Assembly (NCBI GenBank): GCA_047974625.1
Contig: JBKECK010000045.1
Span: forward strand, 1-64,000
Direction of reading: 5' to 3'
Length of the DNA: 64,000 bases
Origin: CADEDH01 sp047974625
GTDB taxonomy: Bacteria > Actinomycetota > Acidimicrobiia > Acidimicrobiales > SZUA-35
Below, in pieces: positions 53,534 through 62,366 of the stretch (the stretch's first letter is position 1; every line of letters starts with the position of its first letter). The position numbers were made by a program, and so were the translations under genes. The notes under the pieces were generated by a model. That model was not told the origin of the DNA and did not search any database. It saw nothing but the letters and a program-made list of their open reading frames with translations.

Positions 53534-55540
53534 TCAGGACAGGGTGCCGGTGCGGGTGACGAACTCGGGGGATTCGCTGAAGGCCAGCATGAGCCGGCCC
53601 CTGGGCACCCCCCGGTCGGCTTGGTCCAGCCAGTAGCGCCGCCCCTCGGGATCCGGGGAACGGCCCAGGACGTTGTGGTACACGAGCTCGACGAAACCGG
53701 CGTTGCTGATCGACCCGTAGCGCAGCTTGAACTCCTCGGACCGGGCGAAGGCGTCGCTCACCGCCGCCAGGGGAAGGCCGGAGCCGATCCAGTACCGGAT
53801 ACCGGCGGTGTCGCCGTCCCGGCCGAAGTAGGCCCGATACAGGCGGGCCACCGGGCCCCGGCTGTCCAGCTCGGCCACCCGGACCCGGCTGGCGCGGACG
53901 AACTCCGGGGACTCGCTGAAGCCGAGCATCACCGTACCCCGGTGCTGGCCCCCGTCCAGGAGGCCGGTCCAGTAGTCGACCCCGCCCCGGTCGCCGTCGC
54001 GGCTGAGGACGTTGCGGTAGATCAGCTCGACGAAGTCCCGATTGGAGCGGGCCCCGTACCGTTGTCGGAACTCGACCGACCCGGCGAGGGAGTCCGACAC
54101 CGAGGCCAGGGGCACCCCGGCCCGGCGGGCCCTCGACCAGTGGTCGAGCCCCTCCGATTCGGGGAGCCGCCCGAAGTAGGCCAGGTAGAGACGGCCGATC
54201 TGGCCCCGGATGGCGAACACGGGGCTGGTCAGGGACGGGTCGACACCGCTGGTGGTCCGGTTGGGGGCGGGGGCGGTTACGAACCCCAGGTTCTCGTGGC
54301 GGCCCCCGAGGATCTCGGCCGAATCGGCGTTCAGCCAGGTGTCGAGCACGGTGCCGTAGACACTGCGGAAGTCCACCGTGGTGCGCATGTTGCCGTCGGC
54401 GTCGAGGTCGGTCAGGGACGGGAGCTGTCCGTAGAAGCCCCCGCCGACCTGGGGTCCGATGGCGAGGAGGGTGTTGGCGGTGCCGTGGTCGGTGCCCGAC
54501 GACCCGTTGACGGCCACCCTCCGGCCGAACTCCGACACGGCCAGGATCAGGGTCCGGCTGTGGTAGGCCGAGTTCAACCGGCCGTAGAAGGCGTTGAGGC
54601 CCCGGTCGAGGTCGGTCAGCCGGGCCTCCTGCATGGGGGCCTGGTCGGCGTGGCTGTCGAAATCGCCGTAGCTGACGGTCAGGACCCGGATGCCCAGGTC
54701 GGCGTTGATGAGCTGGGCACATAGGGCCAGCTGGGAGGCCACGTCACCCTCGGGGAGGGCGGTTTGGTAGGCGGGGGCGGTCCGGCGGGCCAGGTCGACG
54801 CCCATGACCCCGGCGCCGGCCAGGGCGTCGCCCCAGGGGCCGAGCCCGGTGGGGACGGCCCCGAAACCGACGACGGTGTCGAGCTCGTCCCGGGTCAGCT
54901 GGTCGGTCAGGTCGAGGGCCCCGTCCGGGGTGGGCGGCAGGGCGGAGCCCTGTCGGGCCTGGCCGATGAGGGTGAGGGGCAGGGAGCTGCCGATGGCGAT
55001 GGCAAGATCGGGGTCACCGTCGCCGCCCAGGCCGTCCAGGTACCGGCCCAGCCAGCCGGTAGCGAAACCCGAGGGGCCGGTCTGGCCGGCCATCCATCGG
55101 GCCATGGAGCTGAAGTGGCTGAGGTCGCCGTCGGGCACGCCGACCCCGTCGATGACGGCCACCATCCCCTGGTGCCACAGCCGGGCCAGGGACGGCATGG
55201 CCGGGTAGAGGCCCCGGTCGTCGCTGAGCGGGTGGGCGGTGTCGGCGGTGAGGGCCAGGCTCCCCCGCTGGTCGTGGTAGGTGCCGTCGCCGACGGGGGG
55301 CACCATGCTGAGCCCGTCGTTGCCGCCGGCCATGGTGACCAGGACCAGGATCCCGTCCCCGGGGCCGATCGGGGTGGCGGCCCCGGCCGCGGTGGCCATC
55401 CAGGTCGGCACGGCGGCGGCCCCGCCCAGGAGGGCGGCGGCCTGCAGGAACCGGCGCCGGGACAGGCTGGCCGGGTCGCCCGGGGCGGGGCGGGACAAGG
55501 CAGCCAGCACCTCGCCGGTGGTCGGATCCGATCGGCTCAT
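53534..55540 (-). CDS. Tat-exported DUF1501 protein with C-terminal DUF4214 repeats
   Basis: 668 residues. Twin-arginine signal SRRRFLQAAALLGGAAAVP (about 33-51), then a sulfatase-like DUF1501 domain (about 65-450: LVTMAGGNDGLSMVPPVGDG, YGDFDSHADQAPMQEARL, SEFGRRVAVNGSSGTDHGTA). The last 200 residues are two DUF4214 blocks, each with two half-repeats of the form LYLAYFGRLPE...EFRQRYG and FVELIYRNVLSRDGD...FSESPEFV. DUF4214 resembles linker domains of secreted and surface proteins. Just behind the DUF1800 gene (13-base gap), the usual pairing. Confidence 0.88.
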   Translation of the reverse strand: MSRSDPTTGEVLAALSRPAPGDPASLSRRRFLQAAALLGGAAAVPTWMATAAGAATPIGPGDGILVLVTMAGGNDGLSMVPPVGDGTYHDQRGSLALTADTAHPLSDDRGLYPAMPSLARLWHQGMVAVIDGVGVPDGDLSHFSSMARWMAGQTGPSGFATGWLGRYLDGLGGDGDPDLAIAIGSSLPLTLIGQARQGSALPPTPDGALDLTDQLTRDELDTVVGFGAVPTGLGPWGDALAGAGVMGVDLARRTAPAYQTALPEGDVASQLALCAQLINADLGIRVLTVSYGDFDSHADQAPMQEARLTDLDRGLNAFYGRLNSAYHSRTLILAVSEFGRRVAVNGSSGTDHGTANTLLAIGPQVGGGFYGQLPSLTDLDADGNMRTTVDFRSVYGTVLDTWLNADSAEILGGRHENLGFVTAPAPNRTTSGVDPSLTSPVFAIRGQIGRLYLAYFGRLPESEGLDHWSRARRAGVPLASVSDSLAGSVEFRQRYGARSNRDFVELIYRNVLSRDGDRGGVDYWTGLLDGGQHRGTVMLGFSESPEFVRASRVRVAELDSRGPVARLYRAYFGRDGDTAGIRYWIGSGLPLAAVSDAFARSEEFKLRYGSISNAGFVELVYHNVLGRSPDPEGRRYWLDQADRGVPRGRLMLAFSESPEFVTRTGTLS

Positions 55541-55553
55541 GGTCGGCGCCCCG

Positions 55554-56810
55554 TCATGCGAGCTGGAACTCCGGGGTGAGCATCGGCAGGTACAGCAGCC
55601 CGGCCCGGGCCCTCCAGTGCTCCCCCGCCGCCTGCTGGCCGGCCACGAAGCGCACCAGGGCGTCGCGGGTGACCGTCGTGGGCGAGGTGAGGCCGAACAG
55701 GTCCAGGGCGGCGTCGACGGCGACCTCGGGGTCAGGTGGCGCCTCGTAGTTCCCGACCCAGGCCAGGGCGTCCTCCTCGTCGGCCAGCACCCAGCGGACG
55801 TTGCCGGCGAACTGGCTCTTGGCCCACAGGGCGGAAGCACTGATCCAGTACCCGTTCTGCTTCCAGCCGGCCACGGTGGGGGGCCGGAACGGGGCCTGGC
55901 CCATCTGCTCCAGGGTCCATTCCGGATGGGCGCGGGCACAATCCAGCCCGGTGGTCCGCATCGTCCAGACCGTGAACTCGATCGGGCTGCGCACCAGGGC
56001 CGTCCGGGCGTGGTCGGACCGGAACCCGGGATGGTTGAACACCGCCCGCAGCATGGCGGTGATGTCCATGTCCGACGACCTGAACGCCTCGGCTACGTCG
56101 TCGATCACCTCGGGTTCGGGGTTCGGGTAGGCGAAGAACGACCAGGCCTTGGCGGCGATGAACCGGGTCACCACGTCCTGTTTGGGGCCGAAGACGATCT
56201 GTTCGACGATGTCGGGACCGGACCAGTCGCCGGTGGCCCCGAAGAAGGTCTTGTCGCCAGTGTCGTGGGCGGCGGGATCGAAGTTGAACCGGGTCTCGTC
56301 GACCAGGCCGAACCCGGTCCAGGCCCGGGCAGCCGCCCGCACGTCGGCCTCGGTGTAGTTGCCGACACCGAGGGTGAACAGCTCCATCAGCTCCCGGGCG
56401 AAGTTCTCGTTGGGGGCGCCGGCGACGTTCCGGTCGTTGTCGAGGTACAGGAGCATGGCCGGTTGGACCGACATCTGCTGGATGAGGTCCTCGAAGCCGC
56501 CGAGGCCGCTGGTGCGGAACAGCTGGTTCTGTTCGAGCATGAGCTCCCGCTGGTTGACCTTGTCGATCGAGGAGCAGAGGTGCCCGTGCCAGAACAGCAC
56601 CATCTTCTCGACCAGGGGCGACCGGGAGGTGCGGCACCGGTCGAGCCAGAACCAAACCAGGTCGACGTAGGTCTCCCAGTAGCCTCGCTGTTCGGCGTCG
56701 AGATCGTCGGGTACGCCCACGTCGGCCGGCTCGGCCCGCGATGGGTCGAGCACGTACTCGACCAGGTCGGGCCAGTCGAGAACCTGGAGTTCGGCGATCT
56801 CGGCCGGCAC
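55554..56810 (-). CDS. DUF1800 family protein, start uncertain
   Basis: At least 418 residues. Family blocks: PLVEKMVLFWHGHLCSS, LLYLDNDRNVAGAPNENFAR, ELMELFTLGVGNYTEADVRA, AARAWTGFGL, PPTVAGWKQNGYWISASALW. The family N-terminus continues upstream of the GTG at 56810 as ADVAHLLSRAGFGAVPAEI (to about 56867), but no ATG, GTG or TTG occurs between there and the TAG stop near 56965. An unusual start codon or a sequence error are both possible. Partner of the DUF1501 protein downstream; role unknown, often encoded as a secreted pair. Confidence 0.85.
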   Translation of the reverse strand: MPAEIAELQVLDWPDLVEYVLDPSRAEPADVGVPDDLDAEQRGYWETYVDLVWFWLDRCRTSRSPLVEKMVLFWHGHLCSSIDKVNQRELMLEQNQLFRTSGLGGFEDLIQQMSVQPAMLLYLDNDRNVAGAPNENFARELMELFTLGVGNYTEADVRAAARAWTGFGLVDETRFNFDPAAHDTGDKTFFGATGDWSGPDIVEQIVFGPKQDVVTRFIAAKAWSFFAYPNPEPEVIDDVAEAFRSSDMDITAMLRAVFNHPGFRSDHARTALVRSPIEFTVWTMRTTGLDCARAHPEWTLEQMGQAPFRPPTVAGWKQNGYWISASALWAKSQFAGNVRWVLADEEDALAWVGNYEAPPDPEVAVDAALDLFGLTSPTTVTRDALVRFVAGQQAAGEHWRARAGLLYLPMLTPEFQLA

Positions 56811-57010
56811 CGCTCCGAAACCGGCCCGGGACAGCAGATGTGCGACGTCAGCGGGTGAGGTGGCGATGGCGGGCCCGTCGGACGGGCTTCCCTTCTCGTG
56901 AGAGGATGGACCCGGATGGGGCTCGATTGCTCCGCCGGGACCAGGAGGCTCGACCCACCTATTCTACGGAGCCGGCACCCCGGTTCACGAGCGGTCGGCC
57001 GGATCCGCGG

Positions 57011-57592
57011 TCACTGCCCCGTTCCCGCGGCCGAGCCTGTGGTGATGCCCTGGTCGAGGCCCAGGAGGCAGATCACCGTACGGTCCCCGGCACTCCACGA
57101 CCCCTGCGTCGGGGTCAGGGTGAAGATCCCGTACCTCGATGCCTCGTTGGGGACGCCCACGAACTCCTCGAACGCGTCGGTGCACTCCGCGGAGCTGCTC
57201 GAGTTGATCGACTCCGCGCCCGGGAACTCCCCGTCGGGCAGATCGAACTGGTGGTAGGCCTCCTGTTCGTGGGGGCGTTGGCAGGCGACTCTCGCCACGG
57301 AGCTCACGTCCTGACCGACCATAAAGCCGCGGAGGCAGTCACCGACCTCGATCTCGGTGGGGCGGATCAGGGTCGAGGTATCGGCGGCGCGCACTGTGGT
57401 GGTCGGCGCCAGGGTGGTGGTCGGCGCCTGGGTGGTGGGTGGGGTGGTGGGCGGGGCCGTGACGGGGGTCGTCGCCGTCGTGGCCACGGTGGTGGCCGCC
57501 TCCTCGGAGCCGAGGCCGAACGTGCAGCCACCCAGCGCTACCACCGCGGCGACGGCGATGATCACCGGTCGGAGCGGGCGGACGGTTTCCAC
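57011..57592 (-). CDS. Septum-formation-family lipoprotein (second of a tandem pair)
   Basis: 193 residues. Signal peptide with lipobox LGGC (residues 20-23), a Thr/Pro linker (TTPVTAPPTTPPTTQAPT), then a domain with conserved EVGDCLRG, CQRPHEQEAYHQFDLPDGE, CTDAFEEFVGV and LTPTQGSWSAGDRTVICLLG. The same spacing of four Cys and the TPT-SW-DR block occur in the upstream gene. Starts five bases after the upstream stop. Extracytoplasmic; role in actinobacterial septation or cell-wall stress is suggested only by the family name. Confidence 0.82.
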   Translation of the reverse strand: METVRPLRPVIIAVAAVVALGGCTFGLGSEEAATTVATTATTPVTAPPTTPPTTQAPTTTLAPTTTVRAADTSTLIRPTEIEVGDCLRGFMVGQDVSSVARVACQRPHEQEAYHQFDLPDGEFPGAESINSSSSAECTDAFEEFVGVPNEASRYGIFTLTPTQGSWSAGDRTVICLLGLDQGITTGSAAGTGQ

Positions 57593-57597
57593 GGCAG

Positions 57598-58029
57598 CTA
57601 CTCACCCGTGCCTTTGGCCGTGCCGCTGATCTGCTCGGTCCCGGCGCCGAGCATGCACAGGACCTCGCGGTCGTTCAGGCCCTCCCACGACTCTCGGGTG
57701 GGGGTCAGCGAGTAGATCTGGTACTTCGACTCGTCGGGCAGGATCCCCACATAGTCGCTGAACGCGTTGTAGCAGCCGGTCGACGCCTCCTCGCTGACCG
57801 CCTGTTCACCGGGGAACTCACCGTCGGCGATGTTGAACGCGAAGTAGGCCTCCCGGTTGTGGGGCTCGTCGCACGAGATGGTGTTGACGCTGGAGATCTC
57901 ACCGGAGATCTCGTCGTTGAGGCAGTCACCGACCTCGATGTCGAACGCGCTGGTTTCGCTGCCGCAGCTGACGAGCACCGTGCCCCCCAATGCCAGGGCG
58001 ACGAGCATGGAGAAGGTTCGTGGTCCCAT
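57598..58029 (-). CDS. Septum-formation-family lipoprotein (first of a tandem pair)
   Basis: 143 residues: lipobox LVSC (residues 19-22) then the same domain as its neighbour, without the Thr/Pro linker (EVGDCLNDEISGE, CDEPHNREAYFAFNIADGE, CYNAFSDYVGILPDESKYQI, LTPTRESWEGLNDREVLCML). TAGCCT (58039-58044) ends nine bases before ATG 58029. The pair probably arose by tandem duplication; the copies differ a lot outside the motif positions, so the event is old. Confidence 0.82.
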   Translation of the reverse strand: MGPRTFSMLVALALGGTVLVSCGSETSAFDIEVGDCLNDEISGEISSVNTISCDEPHNREAYFAFNIADGEFPGEQAVSEEASTGCYNAFSDYVGILPDESKYQIYSLTPTRESWEGLNDREVLCMLGAGTEQISGTAKGTGE

Positions 58030-58081
58030 GATGCGGGGAGGCTAGCGAACTCCGGGACCGTCGCCAGCGCGACCGTCAACT

Positions 58082-58966
58082 TCACCCGGATGGAGTGTCC
58101 GGGCCGGTCAGGGCCCATGGCGAGGTCACCAGGGTCTGGAGGATGGTTCCCAGGCGGCTCCGTCCGTCGTAGACGACGGCGTCGTTGAAGCCCACCCCGC
58201 CCTCCCACCGGCGGTTCACGGCGGCCAGGGCGATCCACGGCCCGGTCGGGTACCGGCCGAGCTGCAGGGTCAGGTCGGGATTGATCCCGGGGGATCCGTC
58301 TGGGGCCGGTTCCCAGCCGGCCGCGGCGGCCAGGTCGGCGGCGGTGGCCACCTGGGTCAGGGGGGTGAGCGGCCCGGTGTCGACGAGGCGCGTGACCAGC
58401 CGGATCCAGATCGTGGCCGGACCGGCCTGTTCGTTGGAGCCGACCACGTACCGGAGCTCCGCGGCGTCACAGTTGAAGCCGGGACGGGGGTAGTCGAGGT
58501 GGGCGTCCCGCCACGGACTGGCCGCCTCGCGGGGCCGGACCGGCACCGGTCCAGCCAGGGGGTGGCCGGGACCGGGCATCGCCCACTGGGTGAAGGCCCG
58601 GGCCGCGATCCGGCCCGACCGGGCGTCACCGATGGTGACGTCGATCAGCTGGGTCCGGCGTCCCGGTTTCGTCATCACGGCGGTGACCGCCAGCGGTTCG
58701 AGCGGGACCCCGGCCAGCAGCTCAAGGGTGAGGCGGGCGCAGTGGAGGCCCGGGCCGGCCACCTGCTCGGCGGCGTGGGCGGCCAGGCCGCACACCGGCC
58801 CGCCGTGGAGGAGGCCGTGGTCCCACGGGCCCCGGGCGTGGGCGGTGGGCCGGACCCGGGCCCGCCAACGGTCCTCGGCGATCACCGGGGGGCCATCCAC
58901 GATGAACAGGGCCGGCGCGTCGGGGCCGGGATCGATCCCGGCCCCCCGTTCCCCGCCCGGTGGCAT
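58082..58966 (-). CDS. Acyl-CoA thioesterase family protein (TesB-like double hotdog)
   Basis: 294 residues with two hotdog modules. The first has WDHGLLHGGPVCGLAAHAAE and ARLTLELLAGVPLEPLAV; the second ends GFNDAVVYDGRSRLGTILQT, the place of the catalytic region in TesB-type thioesterases. It follows the SDR gene by 3 bases. Hydrolyses acyl-CoA; chain length unknown. The start ATG 58966 is tight behind GCTGAGCT. Confidence 0.85.
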   Translation of the reverse strand: MPPGGERGAGIDPGPDAPALFIVDGPPVIAEDRWRARVRPTAHARGPWDHGLLHGGPVCGLAAHAAEQVAGPGLHCARLTLELLAGVPLEPLAVTAVMTKPGRRTQLIDVTIGDARSGRIAARAFTQWAMPGPGHPLAGPVPVRPREAASPWRDAHLDYPRPGFNCDAAELRYVVGSNEQAGPATIWIRLVTRLVDTGPLTPLTQVATAADLAAAAGWEPAPDGSPGINPDLTLQLGRYPTGPWIALAAVNRRWEGGVGFNDAVVYDGRSRLGTILQTLVTSPWALTGPDTPSG

Positions 58967-58969
58967 AGC

Positions 58970-59929
58970 TCAGCCGGTGGGCTTGCGGTCGCCGAAGCCC
59001 TTGAAGGTGTCACCGATGCTGGTGGTGACCGAGGCCAGCTTGCCCCGGCCTTCGATCAGTTTGGGGGCCTGCTTCTGCAGGTCGCCGACCGTCCAGCGGC
59101 CGTCGGTGGCCACGATGTCGCTCTCGGCCAACGACCAGCCGCCGTAGAGGCCGACCTCGTTGCCGCCGACGTGGAACACACCCCCGTTGAACGGGCAGTC
59201 GGCGGTGGACAGGTAGGCGACCAGCGGGGAGATGTTGGCCGGATCCCACTTGTCGAACTCGCTCGGATCGTCCGGGGCCTTGACCACGTCCTCCAGACCC
59301 GGGGTCTGGAGGGTGAGGCGGGTCCGGGCGATCGGGGCCAGGCAGTTGACCCTGACCCCGTAACGGTTCAGCTCGCCCGCCGCCACCAGGGTCATGGCGG
59401 CGATCCCGGCCTTGGCCGCGGCGTAGTTGAACTGGCCGAGGTTGCCGAGCATCGCGCCCGAGGCGGTGTTGACGACGGCCCGGTCGGCGTTGTTGCCGGC
59501 CTTTGACTGCTCACGCCAGTAGGCGGCCGCCCAGCGGGTGGGCACGAAGTGGCCCTTCATGTGGACGTCGATGACCGGGTCCCACTCGTTCTCGACCATG
59601 TTGACCACGACCCGGTCCCGGAGGATGCCGGCGTTGTTGATGAGGATGTGCAGGTCGCCGAAGGCCTCGACGGCCTGGTTGATCATGCCCTGCACGCCCT
59701 CCCAGTCGGTGACGCTGGCGTCGTTGGCCACAGCCTCGCCGCCCATGTCCTTGATCTCGGCCACGACCTGCTCGGCCGCGGTGGCGTCGGAGCCGGTGCC
59801 GTCGGCGGCGCCGCCGAGGTCGTTGACCACGATCCTGGCCCCTTCGGAGGCCATCAACAGGGCGTGCTCCCGCCCGATGCCCCGGCCGGCGCCGGTGATG
59901 ATTGCTACTCGTCCATCGAGCGAACCCAT
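58970..59929 (-). CDS. SDR-family (3R)-hydroxyacyl-CoA dehydrogenase-like protein
   Basis: 319 residues, longer than a simple SDR. Cofactor loop TGAGRGIG (12-19), DLGGAADGTGSD after strand 2, NNAG at 98-101, Ser157, Tyr169 and Lys173 (YAAAK), then VNCLAPIARTRLT. The extension and the loop after strand 2 match the dehydrogenase part of peroxisomal MFE-2-type enzymes, which use CoA-bound or steroid substrates. Next to a thioesterase, fitting lipid turnover. Confidence 0.88.
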   Translation of the reverse strand: MGSLDGRVAIITGAGRGIGREHALLMASEGARIVVNDLGGAADGTGSDATAAEQVVAEIKDMGGEAVANDASVTDWEGVQGMINQAVEAFGDLHILINNAGILRDRVVVNMVENEWDPVIDVHMKGHFVPTRWAAAYWREQSKAGNNADRAVVNTASGAMLGNLGQFNYAAAKAGIAAMTLVAAGELNRYGVRVNCLAPIARTRLTLQTPGLEDVVKAPDDPSEFDKWDPANISPLVAYLSTADCPFNGGVFHVGGNEVGLYGGWSLAESDIVATDGRWTVGDLQKQAPKLIEGRGKLASVTTSIGDTFKGFGDRKPTG

Positions 59930-60054
59930 GGTGTCTCTGCTCCCGTTGTGGCTGACGCGTCCAGCACCCGGCGGGTATCGCCGGCCGCGTCAGGAGGGTA
60001 GACGCGTCACGGCGGATACCGCCCGTTGGGCGGCCACTGGTCACGCCGCGGACC

Positions 60055-60123
60055 GTGTATCGGCCCGCTCCGCTCCGGTGTATCGGCCCGCTCCGCTCCG
60101 GTGTATCGGCCCGCTCCGCTCCG
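60055..60123. repeat. Three exact tandem copies of a 23-bp unit
   Basis: GTGTATCGGCCCGCTCCG followed by CTCCG, at 60055, 60078 and 60101, then GTGTGG. It lies in the gap between the SDR start (59929) and the lipoprotein stop (60157); 59930-60054 shows no gene. Confidence 0.9.
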
Positions 60124-60156
60124 GTGTGGTCCTCGCCTCCGTTGGCGCCGCGGGGT

Positions 60157-61131
60157 CTACGAGGCCGTCGGCGCCGTGATCTCCTCGGTGGTGCCGAGGG
60201 CGCTGATGAGGGCCACGACGCTCCGCGACCCCTCATCGTCGGTACCCGTGTCCGTATCGGCCCGGCAGGTGAGGGTGACCCGGGTGACGTCGTCGCCCGA
60301 CAGCTCGATCAGGGCCGATAGGTCGGTGCAGCCGGTGGCCGTGGCCAGGCCGAGCAGGGAACCGGGTTCGTCGACGGCGTCACCGTCGACGTCGCCCAGG
60401 TAGCGGCCGGGACCGACGGTCTCGATCGGGTCGGTGGCCTCGATCAGGGCCGGCAGCTCAGTCACCGGCGACGACTCCGGGTCGAACCCCTCGGGCAGGG
60501 AGAGCCGGTCGTCGTCAACCGGGGTAGCCCCGGTGAACCAGCGGTCGTCGCCGGCGACGACCGACCGGTAGTACCACTCTCCGCCGGCCTTGACGAGCTG
60601 CTCGTCGGGCCCCTCGTCGCTGGAGTACTCCCCCGACGCGGCGGGCCCGATGCCGATGCGGCGGTCCTCCCCGTAGGCCTCCACCGCGATCCCGGTGCCG
60701 GCGTCCTCACCGTCGGAAACGGTGATGGTCACGGTGCTGCTGGGAGCCGCCGCGGTGGCGGTGACGGCGTCCACCAGCTCGTCGCCGGTGCGGCCGTCGT
60801 CGGCGCCGGCCCCGTCCTCGGTGGCCCCGTCGGCGCCGGCGTCGGTGGAGGTGCCGTCCCCGTCTGTGCCTCCACCGTCTGGGGCGCCACCGTCGGTGGA
60901 GGCATCGTCTGAGGCCCCACTGGTGGAGGCACTGTCTGCGGTGGCATCGGCGCCCGTCTCGTCGCCGTTGCCGCAACCGGCGACGATCATGGCCGCCACC
61001 AGGAGGGCGCCGACCCTACGGGCCCAGGTCGTCCGGTTCCGGTTCCCGGCCCCACCGTCGGGAGCGCCAGTGCGGGATCCGGGGCCGGTCGTGGTCGTGG
61101 TCGAGGTCGTGGTCGATGGTTGCGGGTGCAC
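60157..61131 (-). CDS. Lipoprotein with long acidic Asp/Gly/Ser linker
   Basis: 324 residues. A Thr-rich N-terminus (STTTSTTTTTGPG) precedes an Arg pair and hydrophobic segment ending in lipobox VAGC (residues 51-54). A low-complexity acidic linker (about 55-115) follows, then a domain with IAVEAYGEDRRIGIGPAASG, EWYYRSVVAGDDRWFTG and SALIELSGDDVTRVTLTC; the last resembles LppX/LprG-type lipid-binding lipoproteins in outline only. GTG 61131 has TAGGAT (61139-61144) seven bases upstream. Function unknown. Confidence 0.75.
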   Translation of the reverse strand: MHPQPSTTTSTTTTTGPGSRTGAPDGGAGNRNRTTWARRVGALLVAAMIVAGCGNGDETGADATADSASTSGASDDASTDGGAPDGGGTDGDGTSTDAGADGATEDGAGADDGRTGDELVDAVTATAAAPSSTVTITVSDGEDAGTGIAVEAYGEDRRIGIGPAASGEYSSDEGPDEQLVKAGGEWYYRSVVAGDDRWFTGATPVDDDRLSLPEGFDPESSPVTELPALIEATDPIETVGPGRYLGDVDGDAVDEPGSLLGLATATGCTDLSALIELSGDDVTRVTLTCRADTDTGTDDEGSRSVVALISALGTTEEITAPTAS

Positions 61132-61138
61132 CGGGGCG

Positions 61139-61144
61139 ATCCTA
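61139..61144 (-). promoter_or_regulatory. -10 box TAGGAT, leaderless start of the lipoprotein gene
   Basis: On the minus strand TAGGAT is followed by seven bases and then GTG 61131. No ribosome site. Confidence 0.55.
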
Positions 61145-61181
61145 ATGGTCCGATCCCCCGTCCCGGGTGCACCGGGTGCGC

Positions 61182-62366
61182 TCAGCCAGTCACCGGCATC
61201 CGGCCGAAACCCCGTCCGAGGGCGTTACCGGACCAAGGCCGGTCCGGGTCGAGCAGGGTGAGATCCCCGAAGCGGCGGTACAGGCGGTTCAGGGTGATAC
61301 CGGCTTCCATCCGGGCCAGAGGGGCGCCGAGGCAGTGGTGCAGGCCCCAGCCGAAGCCGAGGTGGGGGTTGGGGTCCCGGCCCAGATCGACCCGGCCCGG
61401 GTCCCGGAACACCGACGGGTCCCGGTTGGCAGTGAGGATCACCAGATACACCCGCTGGCCGGTCTCGAACCGGTGGCCGCCCCGCTCGTGGGTCTCGCCC
61501 ACCCGCCGGACCATGGCCTTGGCCGGGCCGGCCAGACGGAGGAGCTCGTCGGCGGCGGTGGCGGCCACGTCGGGATCGTTGACCAAACGGTCCCGCTGGT
61601 CGGGGTGGTCGTTGAGGAGCCGGACCGAGCTGGTCAGCAGGTTGGTGGTGGTCTCGTGACCGGCGAACAGCAGCAGGGTGCAGGCCCCCACCAGTTCCAT
61701 GGCCGAGAGCTGGTCGGAGGCGTCGTTGGCCATCACCGAGATCAGGTCGTCGCCCGGGTGGCGGCGCCGGTGGTCGAGGAGCTCACCGAAGAAGTGGGTG
61801 AACTCGCCCGTGGCCGAGCGGAGGTCGTCGACGGCGACCGCCCCCGGTTCCACCGAGAACACGATCTGGGCCAGGTCGTCCGACCAGGCCTGGAACCGGT
61901 GCCGTTCCGAGCCCGGCACCCCCAAGAGGTCGGCGATGATGAGGGCGGGCAGGGGTGACGCCAGCTCGGCCTTGAGGTCCCAGGGTCGGCCCGGCTCCAC
62001 CCCGTCCAGCAGCTCGTCGGCGGTGGCGGCGATCCGGTCGGCCAGCCGATCCACGGTGCGGGGGGTGATGGCCCGCCGCACCGGGTCCCGCAGGCGGGTG
62101 TGGACCGGCGGGTCCCGGAACACCATCCAGCCCGACAGGAGCTCCACGGTGAGGGCGAAGGTGTCGGGCCGCTCCCGCGCCAGGCGTTCCAGACTGGTGA
62201 TCCGGTCCGCCGACAGCCGGGTGTCCCGGAAGGCGTCGGCCACCTCCCGGTGGCCCAGCACCAGCCACCCCCGGTGGGTGTCACTCCACTGGATCGGGTC
62301 GTCGGCTAGGAGGCGGGCGGCGAAACCGGCGGGGTCGTTGTTGGCTTCGAATCCGCCCAGGTTCAC
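61182..62366 (-). CDS. Cytochrome P450
   Basis: 394 residues, soluble bacterial P450. I-helix LLLFAGHETTTNLLTS, the ExxR Glu-Leu-Leu-Arg in TAADELLRLAGPAK, and the haem ligand loop GFGWGLHHCLGAPLARME with the thiolate Cys at about 345. GTG 62366 overlaps the SDR stop by four bases (GTGA). Needs ferredoxin and reductase, not in view. Close to P450s that oxidise fatty acids or steroids; substrate not told. Confidence 0.92.
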   Translation of the reverse strand: MNLGGFEANNDPAGFAARLLADDPIQWSDTHRGWLVLGHREVADAFRDTRLSADRITSLERLARERPDTFALTVELLSGWMVFRDPPVHTRLRDPVRRAITPRTVDRLADRIAATADELLDGVEPGRPWDLKAELASPLPALIIADLLGVPGSERHRFQAWSDDLAQIVFSVEPGAVAVDDLRSATGEFTHFFGELLDHRRRHPGDDLISVMANDASDQLSAMELVGACTLLLFAGHETTTNLLTSSVRLLNDHPDQRDRLVNDPDVAATAADELLRLAGPAKAMVRRVGETHERGGHRFETGQRVYLVILTANRDPSVFRDPGRVDLGRDPNPHLGFGWGLHHCLGAPLARMEAGITLNRLYRRFGDLTLLDPDRPWSGNALGRGFGRMPVTG

